A DNA stretch of 64,000 nt, from positions 62,001 to 126,000 of the forward strand of contig CAVTAL010000034.1 in assembly GCA_963732635.1 (NCBI GenBank), written 5' to 3'. Shown piece by piece: positions 17,054-25,414 of this stretch (positions within the stretch are counted from its first letter, which is position 1; each line of letters begins with the position of its first letter). Below the pieces are notes generated by a model, which saw only the letters and a list, made by a program, of their open reading frames with translations, was not told the DNA's origin and made no database searches. The position numbers and the translations under genes are program-made. Origin of the DNA: JAKFWF01 sp963732635. Lineage in GTDB: Bacteria > Pseudomonadota > Alphaproteobacteria > Rhizobiales > Hyphomicrobiaceae.

Positions 17054-18579
17054 TGCGGCGCGCTCCAGGAGGTGTGCTCATCGAGGGGATAGACGGGTCG
17101 CGGCAGCCCACGCCACTGGCGTCGATCCAACGCCGGCGATGTGAGGCCTTCGGTATCGACCTCGATCACTTGCTCGGGCGGAAACCAGGGCAGGAAGCCC
17201 GAGCGGAAGTGGCCGCGCGACTTTACTACGACGGTCGCCGCACTGCCGATGTCGAGGCCGAACATCTCGAAGAACATCGGATCGGCGGTTTGTATTCGCC
17301 GCGAAATGACGACGACGGTGATCCCATCAGTGCCGCCGATGCGCAGCGCCGCCGACAGCCCCAGTATCAGTGTGCGCCCCTGCGCATATCCGAGGCGGCC
17401 GACAACCGTGCCATGATGCAATCCGACGACCTCGACATCCGCGGAAAAGGGCTGGTCGCACGGAAGGCCAGGGGTGCGATTGAACTCGGCCCTGAAGTGC
17501 GCGCCAACGCCGAGTTCGTGCGCCTGCGCCGCAAGCGGCGGGTCATAGAAGCTGCCGTAGAGTACGTTGCCGGCGTTTGCCTTGACGAGGCTCGCCAGTA
17601 ATTCGGTGCAGCGGCCGGTGCCGCCGCCGCCTGGATTGTCCGCGCATTCCGCGACGATCAGTGGTTGCCGGTTGCTCGAACGTGCCATCTCGACGGTAGT
17701 TTCCAGTGGCGTAAGGGTTTTCACGAACCGCTTTCGGTCGGCCCAGCAGCGAGCGGCGATCTCGCGCGCCAATGAACGCGCATGGGCAATATCCCGACGA
17801 GCGGTAACGACGACAGCAATTCCGTTCTTTGCGCAATCGGCGAAGACGAACCCGCCAAAGATCGAGACGTTGAGGATGTCACCAGCAAGTTCTGCACGCC
17901 GCCGCGTTCCGAAGTCGATCAGATCGCCGTAGGGACCATCGGCCGTCAGCAAGGCAATCGGCGCCGGCGTGATCGGCAAGCGGATCAGGGCCGCCTTGGG
18001 ATCGGCTAGTCCAGCGAGGATGAGGCGCAGACCGAGCGCCGCTTCCTCGCCCCGTTCGGTCATATCCACGTGCGGGTTGGTGCGGTAGCCGACGATGAGA
18101 TCGCTGGCTTCCACCATTCGATCAGATATGTTTCCGTGAAGGTCCAATGTGACGACGATCTTAGTGCCGGGTCCGACGAGGTAGCGCACGAGCGCAATGA
18201 TGCTCCCGTCGGGGTCCTCATCATTGGTCGCCAGCATGGCGCCGTGGTTGGCGATATAGACTGCGTCCACAGGACCAGCCGCCTGCAATCTGGCTCGAAT
18301 GATGTCCAGGAAGCGATCCATCAGCGTCCCCGCGACCGGGCCATGCGGATGGCATCCGGCCAGCAGGATCGGCAATGGCACCCAAGGCCCGGTGGCGTCC
18401 ATCGCTTTCACGAATGCCGCAGCTTCACCCATGATCACAGGTTGTGGCGCGCGGGCGGCGGCGAGGATCTCGGCGCCTTCCAGAAGGTAATAGCCTTCGA
18501 AATCAGCTTCTCCAGCGATCGGCGCCTGCCGGTTGCTCTCCAACCAGACACCTACAATTGCCACCCGTGGACCTTGCAT
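17047..18579 (-). CDS. M81-family metallopeptidase (MlrC-like)
   Basis: Member of the microcystinase C family (MlrC N- and C-terminal domains), 510 residues from the ATG at 18579 (MQGPRVAIVGVW). Visible motifs: IAGEADFEGYYLLEG, LLAGCHPHGPV, YIANHGAMLATNDEDPDG, VTLDLHGNIS with the metal-binding Asp/His, and GYRTNPHVDM. The C-terminal half has ECADNPGGGGTGRCTELL, also family-typical. Most family members are not microcystin-degrading and their substrates are unknown amidated or peptidic compounds. First gene of a two-gene operon with the SelA-like PLP enzyme. Soluble: no signal peptide seen. Confidence 0.92.
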   Translation of the reverse strand: MQGPRVAIVGVWLESNRQAPIAGEADFEGYYLLEGAEILAAARAPQPVIMGEAAAFVKAMDATGPWVPLPILLAGCHPHGPVAGTLMDRFLDIIRARLQAAGPVDAVYIANHGAMLATNDEDPDGSIIALVRYLVGPGTKIVVTLDLHGNISDRMVEASDLIVGYRTNPHVDMTERGEEAALGLRLILAGLADPKAALIRLPITPAPIALLTADGPYGDLIDFGTRRRAELAGDILNVSIFGGFVFADCAKNGIAVVVTARRDIAHARSLAREIAARCWADRKRFVKTLTPLETTVEMARSSNRQPLIVAECADNPGGGGTGRCTELLASLVKANAGNVLYGSFYDPPLAAQAHELGVGAHFRAEFNRTPGLPCDQPFSADVEVVGLHHGTVVGRLGYAQGRTLILGLSAALRIGGTDGITVVVISRRIQTADPMFFEMFGLDIGSAATVVVKSRGHFRSGFLPWFPPEQVIEVDTEGLTSPALDRRQWRGLPRPVYPLDEHTSWSAPQW

Positions 18580-18654
18580 GCAGGCTCCAAATTTCAGACG
18601 CGCCACCGACTGCGATGCTAATGCTTCGCTGCTGCCACGATGCCATGCGGGGCA

Positions 18655-18804
18655 TCTTGGGTCCACTTGCCTGGGGCTCGATCGGCAAAGCCCGAGGAGG
18701 TCGAGGGCATCGGTGCGGCACTGCGCAACTTCGGCATTGAGATGTCAGACCTTCCTCGGCTGCAAGAGAACTCGCCCATGGCTGCATTCCGCGTCGACAA
18801 CTAA
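18655..18804 (+). pseudogene. C-terminal fragment of an unidentified gene
   Basis: A plus-strand frame without a start codon that reads like real protein, with PEEVEGIGAALRNFGIEMS and then a tail ending FRVDN before TAA at 18802. The parent family is not recognised. It sits at the head of a stretch of gene debris (IS5-type and DctM fragments follow), so it is probably the tail of a gene destroyed by insertion and deletion. Coding character is judged by eye only. Confidence 0.35.
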
Positions 18805-18990
18805 CCCGTGCTACGCGACACAATCATCGATCTTGCCGGCAAGGGCCCTGCTCTAAGCCCCTAGCAGCGTTCCTTAGGAACCTCTGAATAGCACGATCCA
18901 CCAATGCCAGCAGTGATCGTTGCTGGCTGCTTTCAGCGGATTGAGCGGCCAATAGCCGTCGATAGCGAGCCGCTTGCCCGGCATTCCCCC

Positions 18991-19145
18991 TTAAGCGGAC
19001 GCAAGTCGGCCGCGCGCGATCAATATGTTGGTGAGCGCGAGCAGCGCGAACACTTGTGCACCGTTCTTGGCTATGCCGCGATAGCGCACCTTTCGATAGC
19101 CGAACTGGCATTTCCGCTCGCAGAATACATGCTCGACCTTCGCCT
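18991..19145 (-). mobile_element. IS5-family transposase C-terminal remnant
   Basis: On the minus strand from about 19145 to the TAA at 18991 the frame reads KVEHVFCERKCQFGYRKVRY, then RGIAKNGAQVFALLALTNI, then LIARGRL: the last ~50 residues of an IS5-group DDE transposase, with the glutamate of the DDE triad in the VEHVF segment and the Y-x(2)-RYRG motif. The N-terminal four fifths is missing; sequence upstream switches abruptly to a DctM fragment on the other strand at about 19146. Downstream, GGAACCTCTGAATA near 18879 could be part of a terminal inverted repeat, unproven. Confidence 0.75.
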
Positions 19146-19430
19146 GGCATGTTTATCGATCTACCGGCGGCGATACTGCTGCTGGCGCCACTCCTCCATC
19201 TATTGGCCAAATCCTACGGCATCGATCTCGTTCAGTTAGGTTTGGTGATGCTGGTTAATCTGGCGATCGAGCTCTACACACCGCGCGTCCGCACCACACC
19301 ATTTATCGGCAGCATGCTATCCAAGTCGAGTATCGGCCAGACAGTAAAGGAATCGCTGCCGCTTTATGCGGTCGGCCTGATCGTGCTCGCGCTGATGAGC
19401 TATGTCCCGGCGCTTACACTCCGCTTGTAG
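19146..19430 (+). pseudogene. TRAP transporter large permease (DctM) C-terminal fragment
   Basis: Plus-strand fragment of ~93 residues starting at MFIDLPAAILLLAPLLHLLA and ending at the natural-looking stop after SYVPALTLRL. This matches the last two or three membrane segments of DctM-type permeases (IDLVQLGLVMLVNLAIELYTP is the canonical GIDPVHFG-VMVVNLAIG-TPP stretch, with some conserved Gly/Pro changed). The remaining ~340 residues and the small permease and binding protein are absent. Truncated at its 5' side exactly where the IS5-type fragment ends, so an insertion-associated deletion removed the rest. Confidence 0.75.
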
Positions 19431-19644
19431 TCCACCGCATTCGACTGTGCTTTACGTGACGTTCGCACTGGCCAAATCTCGCCGGATGCTGCCATGGCGG
19501 CGTCGGTCGGTCCGCCCTCGAATAGCTGCCAGTCACGGGAACGACTGACCAACTGAATGCAATGTCTTCAGTCACAATGAGGAATTTCTTGTTAGTTGTT
19601 AGTGGGCCCTGCGCCCGTTGCATTTGCTTCCTCCTGCGCACCGA

Positions 19645-20508
19645 TCAGTCCTTGCCAATGAAGCGCTTGGCTTTGGTGTCGTAGTCGGCATAGCCCAAGG
19701 TGTCGCGCAACTCGGCCGGAGGCAGCGCGCCGGCTGCTTCGGCGTCGCCGGCAACCAGCGCTGCTAGTCCCGCCTTAATACCAGCCACGACCGGCGACAG
19801 CATGGCGGTCGGGTAGGTCGCCAACTTGAAGCCGAGTTCGGTGGCGCGGGCGCGCGATGGCGTGGCGCGCGGCGCGCCGGGGGAAAGAACGGCAAAGGAT
19901 GGTCGGCCACCAGCGGCTGCAACGGAGAGGCGGATCTCGTCCTCGTCGGCCGGCAAGTCCAGGAACAGAATGTCAGCGCCTTCCTCGACGAACATTTTGA
20001 TACGGGCGACCGCTTCGTCGATGCCTTGCGTCGGTCGGCAATCGGTGCGTGCCAGCACAAGAATGCCAAACTCTTTCGCCGCCTCGACCGCCGCTCGGAT
20101 TTTCATCCGCGCTTCCTCGCGTGGCAGGCATGGCTTGCCGGCGGCGGTCAGCGCCCGCGGCGTGATCTTGTCCTCGATCAGGATGGCGGCGGCGCCGGCG
20201 CGGCCATAGGCCAGAACCGTGCGCTGCACGTTCATGGCGTTGCCGTGGCCGTGATCACCGTCGGCCAATATCAGCGTCGCCGGCGCCGCGTTGCGCACCA
20301 TGTTGAAGCTGTCGAACATCTCGGCGAACGAGACGAGGTCGAGATCGGGTCCACCCAGGCGGCTCGCGGCCACGCAGGATCCCGACAGGAATGCGGTCTC
20401 GAAGCCGGCTGCGCTGGCGAGCTTGGCGCTGATACCGTCCCACACCGCCGGCATGACGATGAGACCGGGCTTGGCCAGCAGTGCGCGCAGGCGGGCGGGA
20501 TGTGTCAT
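19645..20508 (-). CDS. isocitrate lyase/PEP-mutase-family enzyme
   Basis: 287-residue TIM barrel of the ICL/PEPM superfamily, which cleaves or makes C-C or P-C bonds next to a carboxylate (methylisocitrate lyase, oxaloacetate decarboxylase, phosphonopyruvate-related enzymes). Start at the ATG at 20508 (MTHPARLRALLAKPG). Family motifs: MPAVWDGISAKLASAAGFET, SGSCVAAS (the substrate loop), LADGDHGHGNAMNV (metal-binding Asp residues), IEDKITPR, and LARTDCRPTQGIDEAV. The KKCGH catalytic loop of true (methyl)isocitrate lyases is not present, so an oxaloacetate-decarboxylase-like role is more likely. Alone on its strand; no partner genes. Confidence 0.88.
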   Translation of the reverse strand: MTHPARLRALLAKPGLIVMPAVWDGISAKLASAAGFETAFLSGSCVAASRLGGPDLDLVSFAEMFDSFNMVRNAAPATLILADGDHGHGNAMNVQRTVLAYGRAGAAAILIEDKITPRALTAAGKPCLPREEARMKIRAAVEAAKEFGILVLARTDCRPTQGIDEAVARIKMFVEEGADILFLDLPADEDEIRLSVAAAGGRPSFAVLSPGAPRATPSRARATELGFKLATYPTAMLSPVVAGIKAGLAALVAGDAEAAGALPPAELRDTLGYADYDTKAKRFIGKD

Positions 20509-20867
20509 GGCGGATCCTGAGTTTGAAGCTTCGTTGCTAATCTGGAGAGTTTGCTTGCCCAAGGCAATGCATTACAGGGGGCGGGTCAGACAATTGGGAG
20601 TTTGTTGGACGCTCCAGACCACTTGTCCCTCGCCAAGATAAGCTGGTGCGCGCCCTGCGGCTTGCCAACGCCTTGCAATGGAGAAGCGGGATGGAGCGCG
20701 CATAAGCTTCACTCTACTCTGTAGCCGCCACTTGATCGTCGACGTGAAATAGCCCCGTGTGATGCGCCAGCTCGACGACTTCTCGCTTGCGTCACATGGC
20801 AAGCCTGCGACATCGTTCTCGACTGGACGCTCCAACGCACGAGTACGAGACACTGAGGATCACCGCC

Positions 20868-22455
20868 ATGCCCCGCACCATCGACGCGCCAACGCTCAAG
20901 ACATGGCTCTCTGACAATCGGGAGATTGCCGTGGTCGATGTGCGCGAAGCAGGACAGTTCGGTGAAGCACATTTGTTCTTCGCGATCCCAGCGCCCTACA
21001 GCCGGTTCGAGGTCAGCATCGGTGGTTTGGTGCCCAACCTCGATGCCCGGCTCATTTTGTGTGACGGTGGCGATGGGGTCGCCGAGCGCGCGGCGCAGCG
21101 GGCAGTCGCCCTCGGCTATCGCAATGTCCACGTCCTGGCCGGAGGTGTGAATAGCTGGAGAAGCGCCGGCTACACGCTTTATGCCGGCGTCAATGTTCCG
21201 AGCAAAACGTTCGGCGAACTGGTCGAACATGCGCAGCACACGCCACGCGTTTCTGCACAAGAACTGCAGGCCATGCGCGACGCCGGCGAGAACCTGGTCA
21301 TCGTCGATGGCCGAACCTACGCGGAATTCAACAGGATGAGCATTCCGGGTGGCATCTCCTGCCCCAATGGTGAGTTGCCACTGCGGATCGGTAACATTGC
21401 ACCCGATCCGACAACCAAGATCGTCGTAAATTGCGCCGGTCGTACACGCTCCATCATCGGCGCCCAGACGCTGATCGATTTTGGCGTGCCCAATCCTGTC
21501 TTTGCACTCGAGAACGGCACGCAAGGATGGTTTCTAGCCGGACTGCAACTCGAGAACGGCGCCAGCCGCAAGGGCAGCGCATCAATCAATTCCGCGAACG
21601 TAACGACAATGAAGACAAGAGCACGGTCGCTCGCACAGTCGCGCGATGTAGAGTTCATCGCTGCATCAACGGTTCACACTTGGCTGAGTGATCACTCGCG
21701 CACGACCTATCTCCTCGACGTGCGTACGCCTGAGGAATTTGAAGCGAAGTCGGTCCAGGGCTTCATCCATGCCCCGGGGGGACAACTGGTGCAGGCGACC
21801 GACCATTGGGTGGCAGTACGTGGCGCGCGCATTGTGCTTATAGATGATGAAATGGTTCGTGCACCGGTCACCGCTGGATGGCTGCGACAGCTTGGTTACG
21901 AGGCCTTCGTTCTCGACGGCGGCGTCGAGGCGGCGTCCGGGCATTCCTGGCAGCGACCGGTCATTCGCCAGGAATGGCCAGCACCAAAACCAATTACGGC
22001 GCAAGAACTGGCCAGCGCAATCGCCGACAACGCGCCAAACGTCATTGATCTTCGGCCGAGCATGACATTCCGCAAAGAGCATATCGCGCAAGCGGTATGG
22101 TCGACGCGGGCGCGTATCGCCGCCGCCTCCGCCGACCCTGCGAAACCAGTTGTCCTAGTCAGCGATGAAGCACAAGGTCGCGTCGCTCGCCGCGCTCGAT
22201 CTCATCCAAGCAGGCTTTCATGACATTCGACTCCTAACGGGTAGCCTCGAAGACTGGCGCGCCGCCGGCTTGTCGATGGTCGCCACGCAGCACGATCCGG
22301 CCGATGCTGATTGTATCGATTTCCTGTTCTTCACCCACGCACGGCACGACGGCAATGCCGCAGCGGCCAGACAATATCTGGCATGGGAGATCGGCCTGCT
22401 CGACCAATTGGATGATCAGGAACGTGGAGCGTTCAACGTCTCATCCAAACATTGA
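20868..22455 (+). CDS. four-domain rhodanese-related sulfurtransferase (suspected frame error)
   Basis: Sulfurtransferase-like protein with four consecutive rhodanese domains, about 528 residues once one extra base is removed. ATG at 20868 (MPRTIDAPTLKTWLS). Domain 1 has a Cys loop in LILCDGGDG; domain 2 keeps an intact active loop NCAGRTRS; domains 3 and 4 have lost the Cys (IDDEMV, VSDEAQG). The frame breaks at about 22178-22186: beyond it LAALDLIQAGFHDIRLLTGS and the usual C-terminal ARQYLAWEIGLLDQLDDQER continue in the next frame. Such multidomain rhodaneses often neighbour cysteine-dioxygenase-like cupins; here one lies convergent, 20 bases on. Likely sulfane-sulfur handling. Confidence 0.85.
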
Positions 22456-22475
22456 GATCGGCAAAGTGACGAGGC

Positions 22476-23000
22476 CTATGCGGCCTTGATGTTCGAGCGC
22501 TTGATGCGGTCGAGGTTCTGGCCTTCGATCCGGACAAGCTTGGTCGCCCCCTCGCGCTTTGGCGAATGGACATCGCCGACATCGTAGACGTGCGCTTCGC
22601 CAGGCTTCAATAGATATGTCCTCACGGGCGCGACGAGCGAAGGCTCGCCCTCCCCACCGCTCGTGGTGATCCGCCAATCGGTCATTTCGGTCGTGCCGGT
22701 GGCCTGTCCATAAATCGCCCAGCTCGCCCCATGATCGTGAGGCCCCGTTGCGGCCGGGCCATCATAAACATGTCCGCAGATGCAGAAGCCAAGCTTAGGG
22801 TCCTCATAGAGAACTTCACGGGGTGGCGTGCCGGGAGCACGATCCTTCAGGTTCGCTTCGATGAATGCTGGATCGCTGAGGGCCCGTAGCAGGCACGCAC
22901 GTGCCGCTTCCAATGCAGCCCTCCCCGCGCTCGTTTCGAGCGTCATTCGGATATCGGTGGCAAGCTCGTTCAAGGTGTACGGCACGACTAGATCCTCCAA
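22476..23000 (-). CDS. cysteine-dioxygenase-like cupin
   Basis: 174-residue cupin related to thiol dioxygenases (cysteine or 3-mercaptopropionate dioxygenase type I). Metal-binding cupin motif 1 appears in PHDHGASWAIYGQATGTTEM (His-x-His and Glu), motif 2 in GEAHVYDVGDVHS (His). These would bind a single Fe(II) that oxidises a thiol to a sulfinate. Starts with MEDLVVPYTLNELATDIRM. Convergent with the four-domain rhodanese, a pairing that suggests organic-sulfur oxidation with persulfide handling. A perfect palindrome lies 67-93 bases upstream of its start codon and may be its operator. Exact thiol substrate unknown. Confidence 0.85.
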   Translation of the reverse strand: MEDLVVPYTLNELATDIRMTLETSAGRAALEAARACLLRALSDPAFIEANLKDRAPGTPPREVLYEDPKLGFCICGHVYDGPAATGPHDHGASWAIYGQATGTTEMTDWRITTSGGEGEPSLVAPVRTYLLKPGEAHVYDVGDVHSPKREGATKLVRIEGQNLDRIKRSNIKAA

Positions 23001-23066
23001 TTTCCGAGGCTGCCATCATCCGCCTCGCCAAACAAGCATGGCGGCTCGACAAACATGCCCCCAAGC

Positions 23067-23093
23067 GCCGACTGTGACAATGTCACAGTCGGC
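23067..23093. promoter_or_regulatory. perfect 27-bp palindrome, operator-like
   Basis: Half-site GCCGACTGTGACA, one central A, then the exact inverted half-site: 13 matched pairs with a one-base centre. With no T-tract it is not terminator-like and the one-base loop makes an RNA hairpin poor. It sits 67 bases upstream of the CDO-like start and at the broken 3' edge of the RND adaptor remnant. TetR-type repressors use such TGACA-n-TGTCA sites, but no TetR gene is in the window. Confidence 0.6.
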
Positions 23094-23430
23094 ACTAATC
23101 GGAACGGATACGAGCAGAGCCGCCTTGGCCTTCGCAACTTTGGCTTCCTGCTCGCCGACGGCGAGGCGTGCCACTACGTCTCCCTTCTTGACCCGATCGC
23201 CGTGATCAGCCTTCAGTTCGACCAGCGTGGCGCCGACCTCGAAGCCAATTTTCGACAGCACGCGCGCCTCGACGGTGCCGAGCCCGAATACCCGCACCGC
23301 GACGTCGCGCTGGATTGTCGCCACCCGGACCCCGAGCGGCCGGTTGGAATAGACAAGCGAGCCTGCCGCAACGACGCCAACGAATGCCGCGCCGAAAGAC
23401 GAGGTAGCGCACGACCGGTCGACGCGCACG
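23094..23430 (-). pseudogene. RND efflux periplasmic adaptor, N-terminal fragment
   Basis: Minus-strand frame encoding a membrane-anchored N-terminus (FGAAFVGVVAAGSLVYSNRP) followed by the first barrel and lipoyl strand of an HlyD/RND-type adaptor: VRVFGLGTVEARVLSKIGFE, then VELKADHGDRVKKGDVVARL, then EQEAKVAKAKAAL. It then runs into the palindrome region and stops, losing about 250 residues (hairpin, second lipoyl half, membrane-proximal domain). No usable start codon other than GTG near 23427 is evident. Dead fragment left by a deletion that joined it to the CDO upstream region. Confidence 0.65.
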
Positions 23431-23444
23431 AGGAGGACAACAAT

Positions 23445-23660
23445 GTGAAATGGCTCGACGGCACCCCGTGGTCTGTATTGTTGATCGCGACGCTGACACT
23501 CGGCCTCGCTCCCTTCTTTCCTGAGCCGCACATCTGGGAAAAACTGAAGATGCTGACCGCGGGCACTCTGACGAAGCCGATCGACATGCTCGACCTCGCA
23601 TTTCATGGCACGCCTTGGCTGCTCGCCATGTTGAACGCCGCTCGGCGGACGATGGCCTGA
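23445..23660 (+). CDS. small RND-associated membrane protein (71 aa)
   Basis: GTG start at 23445 with AGGAGG eight bases upstream, one of the best ribosome binding sites in the window. The product begins VKWLDGTPWSVLLIATLTLG, has a hydrophobic N-terminal segment (about residues 8-25), then EPHIWEKLKMLTAGTL and a short second hydrophobic part ending in basic residues. This matches a family of ~70-residue proteins annotated as RND transporter accessory proteins in alpha- and betaproteobacteria. It is divergent from a broken RND adaptor, so it may be an orphan survivor of an efflux operon. Its role is unknown. Confidence 0.65.
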   Translation: MKWLDGTPWSVLLIATLTLGLAPFFPEPHIWEKLKMLTAGTLTKPIDMLDLAFHGTPWLLAMLNAARRTMA

Positions 23661-23936
23661 ACTTCGAGGACATGGGCCGACCCTGTTGGGCATTTCGCCA
23701 TAGAGCCTGAACAGATAGATTCCACCAGAGCCATGACTTGCGGCAGTCCGCCTCGATTCCTTGTTTGCACGCCGAGCCCGGTATTGACTCATTTGAACAT
23801 CAGGTTCCGCGGGCCTCCACTACTGGTGAAAACTGCCTTGTCATCCAAGGCAGGGATCGTTGGGGTAAACTTTACTGCAATCGATTGGCACGGAGCTTGC
23901 TCGTAGAATTCTGCCTTTTGGAGTACCCACCCCACC

Positions 23937-24524
23937 ATGCTGAAAAATAATGCCAATCCCCAACATCAGGCTCAAGAGGGGCGGTCGCTCGGTACTGCCA
24001 AAGTGCCACCCCCACATTCGAGGCGAACCGTGCTCGCGGGTGCGGCAGCTGGAGGGGCTGCGGTCGTCCTGAGCTCCTTAGGCGCGGCCCAAGCGGGTAG
24101 CTCTACTTCGGATCGGACAGTTGAGGCCAATAGCGTCGGTACAGTGTGGTGGGTCGAGCTGATCGCCGCCAACGATGTGAAGTCAGCCGCTCACTACAAC
24201 TCCGTGCTAGGTTGGACCTCGAAGCGCGTCGCCTTGTCGGATAGCGAGAAGTCGGCTCAACCTGACGAACCCGCCTACACCTTGTTCATGACCAATGGCA
24301 ACGAGGTAGCAGGGGCCCAACGTGCAAGCCCTGGTGACTCAGCGAAGAACCACCCTATGTGGATCGTCTATTTTCAGGTCGATGATGTAGATAAGGCAAT
24401 CAGCCGTGCACTAGGTCAAGGTGGCCGGCTGCTCATTTCACCCTACAATGTACCGGGCTCAGCCCGCATGGCACTACTTGCCGATATCGATGGGATACCG
24501 TTCGGAGTTGCCTCTCCACTCTAA
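23937..24524 (+). CDS. Tat-exported VOC/glyoxalase-fold protein
   Basis: 195 residues. The N-terminal region has a twin-arginine signal (SRRTVLAGAAAGGAAVVLS, about residues 28-46) with cleavage likely after GAAQAG. The mature part is one vicinal-oxygen-chelate domain: VWWVELIAANDVKSAAHYN, then SVLGWTSKRV, then WIVYFQVDDVDKAISRA and DIDGIPFGVASPL. VOC domains bind metal and act as dioxygenases, lyases or antibiotic-binding proteins; most are cytoplasmic, so an exported one is uncommon. Only one VOC module is present, implying a homodimer. No operon partners. Substrate unknown. Confidence 0.8.
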   Translation: MLKNNANPQHQAQEGRSLGTAKVPPPHSRRTVLAGAAAGGAAVVLSSLGAAQAGSSTSDRTVEANSVGTVWWVELIAANDVKSAAHYNSVLGWTSKRVALSDSEKSAQPDEPAYTLFMTNGNEVAGAQRASPGDSAKNHPMWIVYFQVDDVDKAISRALGQGGRLLISPYNVPGSARMALLADIDGIPFGVASPL

Positions 24525-24676
24525 CTGCACGAGCGACTTTGCATTCAGGCATCGCGTCGGACTCACTGCCCTGTGGGGTAGCGTCGTCGACCAAACGCAA
24601 TTTGACGCGGGTTAACCAACTTTTTTAGCCAGTATTCTCTTGCCGTGCGGAGCGAATCAGCCGCACGTCATTTACT

Positions 24677-25123
24677 ATGATGGAGCACCTTCGAGCTTGG
24701 GCCGGCGGATCTTTGCTGTGCTGTTCGGCAATTGCCTACGCGACGCTGCCTGCCGAGCAGGCTGTGTTTCTCGCTCAGGCGGGGTTTTCATTGGCTGCAT
24801 TGAGCCATGCCGCAACTGGTTTTTTAGTAATCGAGGGACGCGGCGCAAGCAAATGCGCTGGCAGCAGCGGCACTGTTTTCAGTGCAGTATGGGCCGCCTT
24901 CTGGACTGTCCTTCAAGTAGCCTTGGCATTTGCGCTGACCGCTGCTCTTCAGGTCAAAGTGGGTGCAGATGGCGCCGTCTGGCTGCTTGTAACCGGCTGT
25001 GTCGGATTGTTCATATTATTTGGCATAGCGATTCTTCGCTATCAATCGGTGTTCACCACTCAGTTTGGTCAACGCGATACAATCCTGCAGCGCGCCAGTT
25101 CTGCTGAGCCCTCGCGGAGCTGA
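24677..25123 (+). CDS. hypothetical four-helix membrane protein
   Basis: 148-residue protein with four predicted membrane segments (near residues 9-23, 28-50, 68-90 and 101-121; for example AVWLLVTGCVGLFILFGIAI). No recognised family. No convincing ribosome binding site precedes the ATG at 24677, and an overlapping frame (24640-25107) is also open, so the gene call rests on its hydrophobic periodicity and length. Between the VOC gene and bcsS without clear operon links. Confidence 0.5.
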   Translation: MMEHLRAWAGGSLLCCSAIAYATLPAEQAVFLAQAGFSLAALSHAATGFLVIEGRGASKCAGSSGTVFSAVWAAFWTVLQVALAFALTAALQVKVGADGAVWLLVTGCVGLFILFGIAILRYQSVFTTQFGQRDTILQRASSAEPSRS

Positions 25124-25414
25124 ATAAGCGAAGTTGTGAGCGGCTATCCTTATCGCCGACGAAGCAATTTCCCAATTTGGACCAACGGGCATTTTTACCA
25201 GCGATGCTGGCGTCGGGCCGCTGATTGCCTTCTTTACAACCAAAACTTAGAGCGTGAACGTCGTGCAATTTTCTGGACACACACGCTGTTGAATTTATTC
25301 GCAAGTACCGAGTGACCATTGTCGAACAGGGCCGAATCACAGCCTTTAAAGTCACATGGATCATCCCGTTGCGCCTGTATCGCGTTTCGCAACTATCAGG
25401 AAAGTGCAACTCTC

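Noticed and set aside
20709..21524. 271-codon minus-strand frame opposite the rhodanese
   Set aside because: Shadow; the plus strand holds intact rhodanese motifs.
20868..22455. Programmed frameshifting in the rhodanese and other broken genes
   Set aside because: No shared slippery heptamer or stimulatory structure precedes the breaks, and unrelated genes are affected alike; error is simpler.
23094..23430. Intact RND adaptor interrupted only by a sequence error
   Set aside because: Unlike the other broken genes, no continuation of the adaptor is found in any frame downstream; it is truly truncated.
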